From positions 26,470 to 90,469 of the forward strand of contig NZ_JBHUEA010000015.1 of the NCBI RefSeq assembly GCF_042680685.1: a stretch of DNA of 64,000 nt, read 5' to 3'. Both the position numbers and the translations under genes were made by a program. Source of the DNA: Amnibacterium endophyticum. GTDB taxonomy: Bacteria; Actinomycetota; Actinomycetes; Actinomycetales; Microbacteriaceae. The notes beneath the pieces were generated by a model. The model was given only the letters and a program-made list of their open reading frames with translations, was not told the origin of the DNA and ran no database searches. The stretch's first letter is position 1. Each line of letters begins with the position of its first letter. Of this stretch, positions 41,021 through 49,382 are shown one piece after another.

Positions 41021-41782
41021 CTACTCCGCCGACTTCAGCATGTAGCCGGCGCCGCGGACCGTGTGGATCATCGGCTTGCGGCCCGCGTCGATCTTGCGGC
41101 GGAGGTAGGAGATGTAGATCTCAACAACGCTCGACTTGCCGCCGAAGTCGTAGTTCCAGACCCGGTCGAGGATCTGCGTCTTCGAGAGGACGCGCCGCGG
41201 GTTCCGCATCAGGTAGCGCAGCAGCTCGAACTCGGTCGCGGTCAGCTCGATCTGGTCGTCGCCGCGCGAGACCTCGTGGCTGTCCTCGTCGAGCACCAGG
41301 TCGCCGACGACGAGGCGGGGGTCCTCCTCCTCGCTCGCGGTGAGCATGGAGCGCCGGATGAGCCCGCGGAGCCGCGCCACGAGCTCCTCGAGGCTGAAGG
41401 GCTTCGTGACGTAGTCGTCGCCGCCGGCGGTCAGGCCGTTGATCCGGTCCTCGAGCGAGTCCTTGGCGGTGAGGAAGAGCACCGCCGTCTGCTGGCCGTC
41501 CGCGCGGACGCGGGACAGCACCTGCATCCCGTCGATGTCGGGCAGCATCATGTCGAGCACGATGGCGTCGGGGCGGAACTCGCGGGCGAGCGTCAGCGCG
41601 TGACGGCCGTCCGCGGCGGTCTTCACCTCCCACCCCTCGTACCGCAGCGCCATCTGCAGCAGGTCGGTCAGCGTGGGCTCGTCGTCGACGACGAGGACGC
41701 GGATCGGGCTGCCGTCCGGGTGCTTCAGCTTCGGGCGGCTCTGGGGAGACGCATCGGCGGCGGCGGGGCGGGTGAGCGACAT
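41021..41782 (-). CDS. response regulator, OmpR/PhoB family
   Basis: 253 residues with a receiver domain (acidic pair in VVDDEPT, phosphoacceptor D77 in VLDMMLPD, Lys127 in YVTKPFS) and a winged-helix DNA-binding domain (LTATEFELLRYLMRNP to IHTVRGAGYML). ATG 41782 was taken; an in-frame GTG at 41824 would add 14 residues, and neither has a clear ribosome-binding site. Forms a two-component pair with the downstream kinase. Confidence 0.94.
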   Translation of the reverse strand: MSLTRPAAADASPQSRPKLKHPDGSPIRVLVVDDEPTLTDLLQMALRYEGWEVKTAADGRHALTLAREFRPDAIVLDMMLPDIDGMQVLSRVRADGQQTAVLFLTAKDSLEDRINGLTAGGDDYVTKPFSLEELVARLRGLIRRSMLTASEEEDPRLVVGDLVLDEDSHEVSRGDDQIELTATEFELLRYLMRNPRRVLSKTQILDRVWNYDFGGKSSVVEIYISYLRRKIDAGRKPMIHTVRGAGYMLKSAE

Positions 41783-41879
41783 GACTCCACGGAACCCCAG
41801 ATTCCTATGAGTCGCCCGAGACACGCTGATGGGAAGACTGGGAGGCGCCGATCAATTCGGCTCCGCCGATGGAACGACG

Positions 41880-41911
41880 GAGGGCCGGGAGGATCGCTCC
41901 TCCCGGCCCTC
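41880..41911 (-). terminator. terminator of the rplK-rplA operon
   Basis: Perfect 14-bp stem (GAGGGCCGGGAGGA / TCCTCCCGGCCCTC) with a TCGC tetraloop, 15 bases after the rplA stop on the minus strand. Confidence 0.85.
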
Positions 41912-41926
41912 GATCGAACGCCTCGG

Positions 41927-42619
41927 TCAGGCGAGCGTCGCGACGTCCAGCGGGATGCCGGGGCCGAAGGTCGTCGAGACCGACGCCTTCTGGATGTAGC
42001 GGCCCTTCGCGGCGGACGGCTTGAGGCGGTTGACCTCGTCCACCGCCGCCTTGAAGTTCTCCGACAGCGCCTGCTCGGAGAAGCCCGCCTTGCCGACGAC
42101 GAGGTGCACGTTGCTGTGCTTGTCCGTGCGGAACTCGATGCGGCCGCCCTTGATCTCCGACACGGCCTGGGCCGCGTTCGGGGTCACGGTGCCGGTGCGC
42201 GGGTTCGGCATGAGGCCGCGCGGGCCGAGCACGCGGCCGAGGCGGCCGACCTTGCCCATCATGTCCGGCGTCGCGACCGCGGCGTCGAAGTCGGTCCAGC
42301 CGCCCGCGACGCGGGCGATCAGCTCGTCGCCGCCGACCTCGTCCGCGCCCGCGGCGATCGCGGCCTCGGCCGCGGCGCCGATCGCGAACACAATCACGCG
42401 CTGCGTCTTGCCGGTGCCGTGCGGCAGCGACACGGTGCCGCGGACGATCTGGTCCGCCTTGCGCACGTCCACGCCCAGCTTGAGGGCGACCTCGACGGTG
42501 GAGTCGAACTTCTTCGAGCCCGTCTCCTTCGCGAGGTTCAGGGCCTCGTCGGCCGTGTAGAAGCGGCCGTCCTCGATCTTCGCGGCGGCCTCGCGGTACG
42601 CCCTGCTCTTCTGCGCCAT
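41927..42619 (-). CDS. rplA: 50S ribosomal protein L1
   Basis: 230 residues, full length. GPRGLMPNPRTGTVT is the L1 signature, and the N-terminal KSRAYREAAAKI is typical. It binds 23S rRNA at the L1 stalk and in many bacteria represses translation of its own operon. ATG 42619; 10 bases after rplK, so cotranscribed. A strong terminator follows. Confidence 0.98.
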   Translation of the reverse strand: MAQKSRAYREAAAKIEDGRFYTADEALNLAKETGSKKFDSTVEVALKLGVDVRKADQIVRGTVSLPHGTGKTQRVIVFAIGAAAEAAIAAGADEVGGDELIARVAGGWTDFDAAVATPDMMGKVGRLGRVLGPRGLMPNPRTGTVTPNAAQAVSEIKGGRIEFRTDKHSNVHLVVGKAGFSEQALSENFKAAVDEVNRLKPSAAKGRYIQKASVSTTFGPGIPLDVATLA

Positions 42620-42629
42620 GTCCCGCCTC

Positions 42630-43061
42630 CTACTGCTCGACCGTGATGCCCATGGACCGGGCGGTGCCGGCGATGATCTTCGCGGCCGCCTCCAGGTCGT
42701 TGGCGTTCAGGTCCGGCTGCTTGGTCTGCGCGATCTCGCGCACCTGGTCGCGGGTGAGGCGACCGACCTTGTCCGACTGCGGCGTGGACGAGCCCTTGCC
42801 GACGCCCGCGGCCTTCTTAATCAGCTCCGCGGCGGGCGGGGTCTTCAGGACGAACGTGAACGTCCGGTCCTCGTAGACGGTGATCTCGACGGGGATCACG
42901 TTGCCGCGCTGCGACTCCGTGGCGGCGTTGTACGCCTTGCAGAACTCCATGATGTTGACGCCGTGCTGACCGAGCGCGGGCCCGATCGGGGGCGCCGGGT
43001 TGGCGGCGCCCGCCTTGATCTGGAGCTTGATCAGGCCGGTCACCTTCTTCTGGCGAGCCAT
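42630..43061 (-). CDS. rplK: 50S ribosomal protein L11
   Basis: 143 residues, full length. N-terminal KLQIKAGAANPAPPIGPALG and the C-terminal RNA-binding domain (VREIAQTKQPDLNA) are intact. It is part of the GTPase-associated centre and needed for stringent-factor sensing. ATG 43061 with AGGAGA upstream. Preceded by a 243-base spacer with three hairpins after nusG. Confidence 0.98.
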   Translation of the reverse strand: MARQKKVTGLIKLQIKAGAANPAPPIGPALGQHGVNIMEFCKAYNAATESQRGNVIPVEITVYEDRTFTFVLKTPPAAELIKKAAGVGKGSSTPQSDKVGRLTRDQVREIAQTKQPDLNANDLEAAAKIIAGTARSMGITVEQ

Positions 43062-43212
43062 AGCTGTCTCCTTGCATGTCGAAGCCGCGGGCGGATGCCC
43101 GGCGGCTGCTCCCAGCGCCGGGCCCGATGCCCGGCGTGGTGGTGGCCGTGAAGGCCGACGGACGAGTCTACGCGCCCGACGAGGCGGGTGCGGCCGAAGC
43201 CGCACGTTCCTT

Positions 43213-43295
43213 ACGGACCCGGTCCGTCAGCCATGACCGGCGCGCGCCTCAGCGCGCCGGTACGGCACAGGCTTCGATCCGCCCGCGGATCGAAG
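43213..43295 (-). terminator. three tandem hairpins between nusG and rplK
   Basis: In transcription order: 43295-43272 (CTTCGATCCG stem, 10 bp, 4-base loop), which follows the nusG stop by 9 bases and is probably its terminator; 43261-43236 (ACCGGCGCGC stem, 10 bp, 6-base loop); and 43227-43213 (ACGGACC stem, 7 bp). The latter two could end leaky transcription or form part of the rplK leader. The rest of the 243-base gap shows no gene. Confidence 0.5.
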
Positions 43296-43304
43296 ACCAT
43301 GGAC

Positions 43305-44354
43305 TCAGAGCTTGGTGACCTGGTCGAACGACAGCTCGACGGGGGTCTCGCGCTCGAAGAGGCTGACGAGCACGGTGAGCTTGCCGCTCTCCGGCTTGAT
43401 CTCGCTGATCGTGCCGGGCAGACCCGCGAACGAGCCCTCCTTGATCGTGATCGTCTCGCCGGCCTCGAAGTCGACCTCGGCCGGGATCGCGGTGCGCGTC
43501 GCGCCGCCGCCCGTGCCGCGCGCCGCCTTCGCCCCGGCGCCCGCGCCGGCCTTCACCGGCGCCTCGGCGACCTGGACGGTGCTCTTCAGCATCTCGAACG
43601 CCTCGTTGAAGCGCAGCGGCGTCGGGTTGTGCGCGTTGCCGACGAACCCGGTGACGCCCGGCGTGTGGCGCACGAGCGACCACGACTCCTCGTTCAGGTC
43701 CATCCGGACGAGCACGTAGCCGGGAATCCGCACGCGGTTGACCAGCTTGCGCTGGCCGTTCTTGATCTCGACCACGTCCTCCATCGGGACCTGGACCTCG
43801 TAGACCGCGTCCTCCTGCGCCAGCGTGGTCTTGCGCTGCTCGATGTTCTGCTTGACGCGCTTCTCGAAGCCCGCGTAGCTGTGGATCACGTACCACTTGC
43901 CGAGCTTGCCGCGCAGCTCCATCCGGAACGCCTCGTACGGGTCGACGTCCTCGTCGAGCTCCTCCTCGGCCACGTCGGACGCGATGCCCTCCGCGACCCC
44001 CTGGCCGTCGCCGGCCGCCGCGGCGTCCGCGAACGCCTCGTCGCCCTCGTCATCGGTGGCCTCGGCGGCCGCCTCGACGTCGCCGCGCTCGTGGACCTCG
44101 AGCGCCTCGTCGACCACGTGGTCGGCAGCCGGGTCGGCAGCCTCCTCGATGGCGTCGAGCCGCTCCTGCTCGTCGTCCTGCTCGTCGTCGACGACGTTCA
44201 GCCGCTCGTCCTCGGTCGCCGTCTCGAGCTGCTCCGCGCGGCTCGGCAGGTGGGAGTCGTCGGCGAGGGCCAGCTCGGGGTCGCCCTCGTCGGCGCCGGC
44301 GTTCTGCTCGTACTCCGGCTCGAGGTCCAGCTCGTCGCGGTGGGACTTGGCCAT
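43305..44354 (-). CDS. nusG: transcription termination/antitermination protein NusG with long acidic N-terminus
   Basis: 349 residues. The NusG N-terminal (NGN) domain begins near residue 151 with GKWYVIHSYAGFEKRVK and includes PGYVLVRMDLNEESW; the C-terminal KOW domain has KEGSFAGLPGTISEI. The first 150 residues are an extreme Asp/Glu/Ala-rich extension not found in the short E. coli protein (181 residues); actinobacterial NusG proteins often have some extension. A Gly/Ala-rich linker joins the two folded domains. NusG couples RNA polymerase to Rho or the ribosome. ATG 44354. Confidence 0.96.
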   Translation of the reverse strand: MAKSHRDELDLEPEYEQNAGADEGDPELALADDSHLPSRAEQLETATEDERLNVVDDEQDDEQERLDAIEEAADPAADHVVDEALEVHERGDVEAAAEATDDEGDEAFADAAAAGDGQGVAEGIASDVAEEELDEDVDPYEAFRMELRGKLGKWYVIHSYAGFEKRVKQNIEQRKTTLAQEDAVYEVQVPMEDVVEIKNGQRKLVNRVRIPGYVLVRMDLNEESWSLVRHTPGVTGFVGNAHNPTPLRFNEAFEMLKSTVQVAEAPVKAGAGAGAKAARGTGGGATRTAIPAEVDFEAGETITIKEGSFAGLPGTISEIKPESGKLTVLVSLFERETPVELSFDQVTKL

Positions 44355-44442
44355 GGTGTTGCGGTTTCCTTCCACGTCTGTCGTGGGTGCGGCGCGGGAC
44401 GAGGTCTCGCCCTGGTGGTGATGCGCGCCGGGAGGCGGTGGG

Positions 44443-44715
44443 TCAGCTGCCGCCGCCGAAGACGAACGCGACCAGGAAGCCGAACGCGAGGTCCAGCAGG
44501 TACACGATCGCCATCATGACGACGACGAAGCCGAGCACGACGCCCGTGTAGGTCACGAGCTCGCGCCAGGTCGGGGTGACGACCTTCTTCAGCTCTGCGA
44601 CGACCTGCCGCAGGAAGAGCGCGATGCGGGAGAAGGGGTTGCGTCGCGCCTGCCGCTCGAGCTTCGCGACGGCGACGACGTCCTCGCCGGGCTCGTCGAG
44701 CGTCCTGCGCGCCAT
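44443..44715 (-). CDS. secE: preprotein translocase subunit SecE
   Basis: 90 residues with a single C-terminal membrane helix (GVVLGFVVVMMAIVYLLDLAFGFLV) and the conserved amphipathic segment FLRQVVAELKKVVTPTWREL. It is the essential small subunit of SecYEG. ATG 44715 preceded by AAGGGG. Followed by nusG after 88 bases, the usual order; tRNA-Trp lies 62 bases upstream on the same strand. Confidence 0.97.
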   Translation of the reverse strand: MARRTLDEPGEDVVAVAKLERQARRNPFSRIALFLRQVVAELKKVVTPTWRELVTYTGVVLGFVVVMMAIVYLLDLAFGFLVAFVFGGGS

Positions 44716-44776
44716 CGCTGCCCCTTCCTTCCTCACGCGTGCTTCCGCGACCGGCTGGATGTCGATCAGCGCTGTG

Positions 44777-44849
44777 CAGGGCGGACAGGACTCGAACCTG
44801 CAACCTGCGGTTTTGGAGACCGCTGCTCTACCAATTGAGCCACCGCCCT
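44777..44849 (-). tRNA. tRNA-Trp (CCA)
   Basis: 73-base cloverleaf on the minus strand. Acceptor AGGGCGG pairs with CCGCCCT; anticodon stem GCGGT/ACCGC with loop CTCCAAA gives anticodon CCA; T-loop TTCGAGT. Discriminator G. The 3' CCA is not encoded. Its place before secE is conserved in actinobacteria. Confidence 0.97.
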
Positions 44850-44941
44850 AGGCCCGTCGGGGACGTGCGCGTGCACCGCGCCCACCGATCGGCGCCTGCG
44901 AGTGTAGCAGCGGCCCCCGCCGGACCGCGGGCGGCGGCCGG

Positions 44942-45712
44942 TCAGAGCCCGACGCTGCCCTGCATGATGCCGCCGTCCACCACCACGGTCGTCGAGGTCA
45001 TGTACGAGGAGCGGCCGGAGGCGAGGAACACGACGACGTCGGCGATGTCGTCCGGCTTGGCCAGCTTCCGCAGCGGGATCGCGTCCTGCAGCTTGCCCAG
45101 CTTGTCCTTGTTGCTCGTCGTGGACTCGTTGATGGGCGTGTCGACCGCGCCGGGCGCGATGTTCACCATCCGCACGCCGTGCGGGCCGAGCTCGACGCCG
45201 GCCGTGCGGGTGAGCATCCGCATGCCGCCCTTGCTGACGCAGTAGGCGATGTTCCCGGGCATCGGCCAGTCCTCGTGCACGGACGAGATGTTGAGGATGA
45301 GCCCTCCGTCGCCCTGGTCGATGAACCGCTTGGCCGCGGCCTGCGAGGCGAAGAAGGCGCTCTTCATGTTGATCGCCATGACCTTGTCGTAGTCCTCCTC
45401 GGTCGTGTCGAGGAGGGACTGCCGCGTCTCGATCCCGGCGTTGTTGACCAGGACGTCGAGCCGCCCGAACTCGTCGACGGCCTTCTGCATCATCCGGTGC
45501 AGGTCGTCGGCCTTCGAGATGTCGGCCTCGACGCCCACGGCCTTGCCGCCCGCGTCGCGCACCTGCTGGAGCAGCTGCTCCGTCTGGTCCTCGTGCGCCA
45601 CCCAGTCGACGACGACGCTCGCGCCCTCGGCGGCCATGGCCAGCACGATCGCCTTGCCGATGCCGCTGTTCCCGCCCGTCACCACGACCGACTTCCCGTC
45701 GAGCGAACCCAC
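44942..45712 (-). CDS. SDR family oxidoreductase, glucose 1-dehydrogenase-like
   Basis: 256-residue classical short-chain dehydrogenase. Cofactor loop VVTGGNSGIGKAI, NNAG in VLVNNAGIE, catalytic Ser in NISSVHE and Tyr/Lys in YCVSKGG are all present, and the C-terminus ends VVVDGGIMQGSVGL. NAD(P)-dependent oxidation of a sugar or alcohol; substrate unknown. GTG 45712 with GAGG upstream. Divergent from the aminotransferase gene by 112 bases. Confidence 0.9.
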   Translation of the reverse strand: MGSLDGKSVVVTGGNSGIGKAIVLAMAAEGASVVVDWVAHEDQTEQLLQQVRDAGGKAVGVEADISKADDLHRMMQKAVDEFGRLDVLVNNAGIETRQSLLDTTEEDYDKVMAINMKSAFFASQAAAKRFIDQGDGGLILNISSVHEDWPMPGNIAYCVSKGGMRMLTRTAGVELGPHGVRMVNIAPGAVDTPINESTTSNKDKLGKLQDAIPLRKLAKPDDIADVVVFLASGRSSYMTSTTVVVDGGIMQGSVGL

Positions 45713-45824
45713 GACCGCCTCTTCTCCCCGCCGGTGCGGCGGACTCGTCCCCGCGCTCCGCGGACCGGCGCGCACGAGAAGCGTCCTCAGCCCGGCTGGA
45801 CGCCCGCCGGTAGGCTCCCGTGCC

Positions 45825-47030
45825 GTGGCACGCACCGCTCCCGGCCCGATCTCCCCGCGCATCGGCGCGATCGCCGAGTCGGCGACGCTCAAGGTCGACT
45901 CGAAGGCGAAGGCCATGAAGGCGGCGGGCCGGCCGGTCGTCAGCTACGCGGCGGGCGAGCCCGACTTCGACACCCCGGCGCACATCGTCGAGGCGGCGGA
46001 GCGCGCCGCCCGCGACCCGCGCAACCACCACTACACCCCGGCGCCCGGGCTGCCCGAGCTGCGCGAGGCGATCGCGGCGAAGACGGCGCGCGACAGCGGC
46101 CTCGAGGTCGCCCCGTCCCAGGTGATCGTCACGAACGGCGGCAAGCACGCGGTCTACCAGACCGTGCAGACCCTGGTCGGCGAGGGCGACGAGGTCCTGA
46201 TCCCGGCGCCCTACTGGGTGACCTACCCGGAGGTCGTGAAGCTGGCCGGCGGCGTCCCGGTCGAGGTGTTCGCCGGCGCCGACCAGGAGTACAAGGTCAC
46301 GGTCGAGCAGCTGGAGGCCGCTCGGACCCCGCGCACGAAGCTGCTGATCTTCGTGTCGCCCTCGAACCCCACGGGCGCCGTGCACTCCCCCGAGGAGACG
46401 AAGGCGATCGGCGAGTGGGCGCTGGAGCACGGCGTCTGGGTGATGACCGACGAGATCTACCGGAACCTCGTCTACGGCGACGCGCGCGCCGTGTCCATCG
46501 TGGAGGCGGTGCCGGAGCTCGCGGAGCAGACCGTGCTCGTCGACGGCGTCGCGAAGACCTACGCGATGACAGGCTGGCGCGTCGGCTGGATGGTGGGACC
46601 CGCCGCCGCGATCAAGGGCGCGAACGACCTGCAGTCGCACCTGTCGTCGAACGTGAACAACGTGGCGCAGCGCGCGGCGATCGCGGCGCTGACCGGCCCG
46701 ACCGAGCCGATCGAGGCGATGCGGCGCGCGTTCGAGCGGCGCCGCTCCGCGATCGTCGACGGCCTGAACGCCATCGACGGCTTCCGCACGCCGACGCCGC
46801 AGGGCGCCTTCTACGTCTACCCCGACGTCACCGCGCTGCTCGGCCGCGAGTGGGGCGGCGTCACGCCGTCGACGACCCTCGAGCTCGCCGACCTGCTGCT
46901 CGAGCAGCTGGAGGTCGCGACGGTCCCCGGCGAGGCGTTCGGCCCGTCCGGCTACCTGCGCCTCAGCTACGCGCTCGGCGACGACGCCCTCGCGGAGGGC
47001 GTCGAGCGCCTCGCCCGCTTCTTCGGCTGA
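45825..47030 (+). CDS. pyridoxal phosphate-dependent aminotransferase (aspartate type)
   Basis: 401-residue fold-type I class I/II aminotransferase. PLP Lys in DGVAKTYAMTGWRVGW; SPSNPTGAVHS, MTDEIYRNLVYGD and the C-terminal Arg in GYLRLSYAL are typical of aspartate aminotransferase subgroup I gamma. It makes aspartate/oxaloacetate with glutamate/2-oxoglutarate. GTG 45825, with TAGGCT 11 bases upstream, which fits a leaderless transcript. It commonly sits beside secE in this bacterial group. Confidence 0.93.
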   Translation: MARTAPGPISPRIGAIAESATLKVDSKAKAMKAAGRPVVSYAAGEPDFDTPAHIVEAAERAARDPRNHHYTPAPGLPELREAIAAKTARDSGLEVAPSQVIVTNGGKHAVYQTVQTLVGEGDEVLIPAPYWVTYPEVVKLAGGVPVEVFAGADQEYKVTVEQLEAARTPRTKLLIFVSPSNPTGAVHSPEETKAIGEWALEHGVWVMTDEIYRNLVYGDARAVSIVEAVPELAEQTVLVDGVAKTYAMTGWRVGWMVGPAAAIKGANDLQSHLSSNVNNVAQRAAIAALTGPTEPIEAMRRAFERRRSAIVDGLNAIDGFRTPTPQGAFYVYPDVTALLGREWGGVTPSTTLELADLLLEQLEVATVPGEAFGPSGYLRLSYALGDDALAEGVERLARFFG

Positions 47031-47037
47031 GCCTGGC

Positions 47038-47865
47038 TCAACCGGCGCGGTGCCCGCCGGCTGGATCGAGGTCGGCGACGAGTCGCTCGACCACGACGGC
47101 CACGCCGTCCTCGTCGTTCGAGCGGGTGACCTCGTCGGCGACGGCGCGCACCCGCGGGTGGGCGTTCGCCACGGCGACGCCGAAGCCCGCCCACTCGAGC
47201 ATCGGCAGGTCGTTCAGCATGTCGCCGAAGGCCACGACGTCCTCCCGTGCGATGCCGAAGCGCGCGGCGACCTGGGCCAGGGCCGCCGACTTGGTGACCC
47301 CGGGGGCGGCGAGCTCGACCAGCGCGCCCTCCCCGGACACGCTCGCGACCAGCGCGCCGTCGAGGGCGGTGGTCACGCGCTCCAGCAGCTCGTCGCGGGG
47401 CAGCGTCTCGTGGCGGGCCAGCACCTTCACGACCCCGTCGCCGAGCACCTGCTCGAGCGACCCCACCGGGCTGCCCGGCGGCGGCGCGTAGCGCGGAACG
47501 AAGCCGGTCTCGCGCCCGAAGCCGCTCAGCGACTCCCGCGCGAAGGCGATGCCGGGCACCGCCGCCCGCAGCCGGTCGGCGGCGGCGAGCACCGCCTCGC
47601 TCCGCATCGGGCTCGACTCAAGCACCCGGCCGGTGGCGAGCTCCAGCACGACCGCGCCGTTCGCGCACACGACGAGCCCGTGACCGCCGACCAGGTCGCG
47701 CAGGCCGTCCAGCCAGCGGATCGGCCGCGCGGTGACGAAGAGCACGACGGCGCCGGAGCGCTCCGCGGCGACCAGCGCATCCCGCGTGCGCGGGGAGACG
47801 GAGCCGTCGCTGCGCAGCAGGGTGCCGTCGAGATCGGTGGCGATCAGCAGCGACGGCACGTGCAC
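47038..47865 (-). CDS. HAD family hydrolase, Cof type
   Basis: 275 residues. Motifs: ATDLDGTLLRSDG (nucleophile), FVTARP, Lys in GVTKSAAL and AFGDMLNDLPML, with a class IIB cap in the middle. Cof-type phosphatases dephosphorylate sugar phosphates or flavin precursors; substrate unknown. GTG 47865. Convergent with the aminotransferase, 7 bases apart. Confidence 0.9.
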   Translation of the reverse strand: MHVPSLLIATDLDGTLLRSDGSVSPRTRDALVAAERSGAVVLFVTARPIRWLDGLRDLVGGHGLVVCANGAVVLELATGRVLESSPMRSEAVLAAADRLRAAVPGIAFARESLSGFGRETGFVPRYAPPPGSPVGSLEQVLGDGVVKVLARHETLPRDELLERVTTALDGALVASVSGEGALVELAAPGVTKSAALAQVAARFGIAREDVVAFGDMLNDLPMLEWAGFGVAVANAHPRVRAVADEVTRSNDEDGVAVVVERLVADLDPAGGHRAG

Positions 47866-47950
47866 GATCGAAGCACGCCGCCGTCACGAGCGGCGCCGAC
47901 GCGGCGCGGACAGCGCCGCCGCGCCGCCCGTGTCCGAGCCCGACCGCGGA

Positions 47951-49201
47951 TCAGGCGACCGCGGTCGCGGGGCGCCGCACCGGGCGCGTCAGCCGCTTGA
48001 GCACCCGGACCGGCACCGGCGCCACCTCCGGCAGCCGGCCGATCTCGCCCGGGTAGGCGGTCATCGCCGTCCGGCGGTCGAACCGCAGCGGGTCCTCGCC
48101 CTCCTCGAAGGCGTGCCGGAGGCCGTGGGCGCCGAGGAAGTCGGTGAAGCGCTCGAACCGGGGGGCGACGCCCGCGTTGAAGGCGGTGTAGTCGGCCTCG
48201 TCGTAGAGGTCGGCGGCGTCGGTGCGCCCGTTCACGCGGTGGACGGTGCGGTGCGGGATGTCGAAGTACCGCGCGAGCTCGAGGGTGCGCGAGTCGTGCG
48301 CGAGGACGTAGGCCGGGGTCCCGGCCGCGAGCGCCGCGATGTTGCCGTGGATCCTGGTGCCGAAGCTGAAGTCGAAGCCGCTCAGGTAGTCGAGCCAGGG
48401 CTTCGGGTCCGTGAAGAAGCTGGTGCGGCCGGAGGAGACGAGCGGGTGCGCGTGGTTGACCGGCATCTCGGTCCGCTCGCCGGCGTAGGCGCTGTCCTTG
48501 GCGCCGAGCTCCAGCAGCATGCCGAGGGCATCGCGGTGCTGGGCGGCGTACCGAAGGCGCGGGTAGCGCCGCGTGTGCGACTCGATCATCCCGCCGAGGC
48601 CCTTGACGTACGGGGACAGGTTCATGCTGATGCGGGAGGACCGCGTCAGGCGCTTCGCCCGCTTGGTGATCGTGAGGTCGGGACCGTTCATGAACACGGA
48701 CGGGCAGCCGATGACCTCGACGTCGCGGAAGCCGAGGTGCCGCAGGTAGCGCTCGGTGTGCTCGCCGCGGACGCCGATGGTCGGGGACTTGTCGAGCACC
48801 GCCGACACGAAGCGCCGCACCGCGGGCGCGACGGGCTCGAGGCGCTCGAAGGACCCGTCGAGGTCGAGCTGCGCGCCGACGCCGAGCACGGTGACGGGCA
48901 CGCGGACCCGCTCGATGAGGGACGACAGGCGGTCCAGCGCGTCCGCGTAGCTGAGGCGGAAGGCGTTCGCGAGCGGGATGACGACGTGGTCGAACTCCGC
49001 GCTGATCCGGTCCGGATCGCCCGACGACGCCTTCAGGGGATCGGTCGTGATCTGGGTGCCGCGGGTGTCCAGCAGCTTGTAGCTCGCGTTGCTGAAGAGC
49101 AGGTTGCCGACGTTGTCGCCGATCAGGTTCTGCTTGTGCACGCGACGCGGGCCGACCACGGCGAAGGGGTCCTTGTGGGCCCGGAGCAGGATGCGCGACA
49201 T
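47951..49201 (-). CDS. polysaccharide pyruvyl transferase family protein
   Basis: 416 residues. The fold is recognisable from the N-terminal GDNVGNLLFSNASYKLL, VRGEHTERYLRHLGF, VIGCPSVFM and FDFSFGTRIHGNIAALAAGTPAY, the last being the nucleotide-binding block of the family. It would add a pyruvate ketal from phosphoenolpyruvate to a surface glycan, or act as a related glycosyltransferase-like enzyme. ATG 49201 with AGGAGG 5 bases upstream. No other polysaccharide genes are adjacent, which is unusual. Confidence 0.85.
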   Translation of the reverse strand: MSRILLRAHKDPFAVVGPRRVHKQNLIGDNVGNLLFSNASYKLLDTRGTQITTDPLKASSGDPDRISAEFDHVVIPLANAFRLSYADALDRLSSLIERVRVPVTVLGVGAQLDLDGSFERLEPVAPAVRRFVSAVLDKSPTIGVRGEHTERYLRHLGFRDVEVIGCPSVFMNGPDLTITKRAKRLTRSSRISMNLSPYVKGLGGMIESHTRRYPRLRYAAQHRDALGMLLELGAKDSAYAGERTEMPVNHAHPLVSSGRTSFFTDPKPWLDYLSGFDFSFGTRIHGNIAALAAGTPAYVLAHDSRTLELARYFDIPHRTVHRVNGRTDAADLYDEADYTAFNAGVAPRFERFTDFLGAHGLRHAFEEGEDPLRFDRRTAMTAYPGEIGRLPEVAPVPVRVLKRLTRPVRRPATAVA

Positions 49202-49382
49202 CGTGTCCTCCTCGTCCTTGCGGACCCGGCCGTGCACCGGATCGCGGGGCGAACGTACGGCGGGGCACGCCCCCAGTCCGGGCGACGCGCCCAAAAGCCT
49301 CAACCGGGGGTCGAAAGTCGGTGGACGGTGCTGCGCACGGCTCCTGAGGGACGCTCCCAGGGGCCGGGCGCACGCTTCGGCG

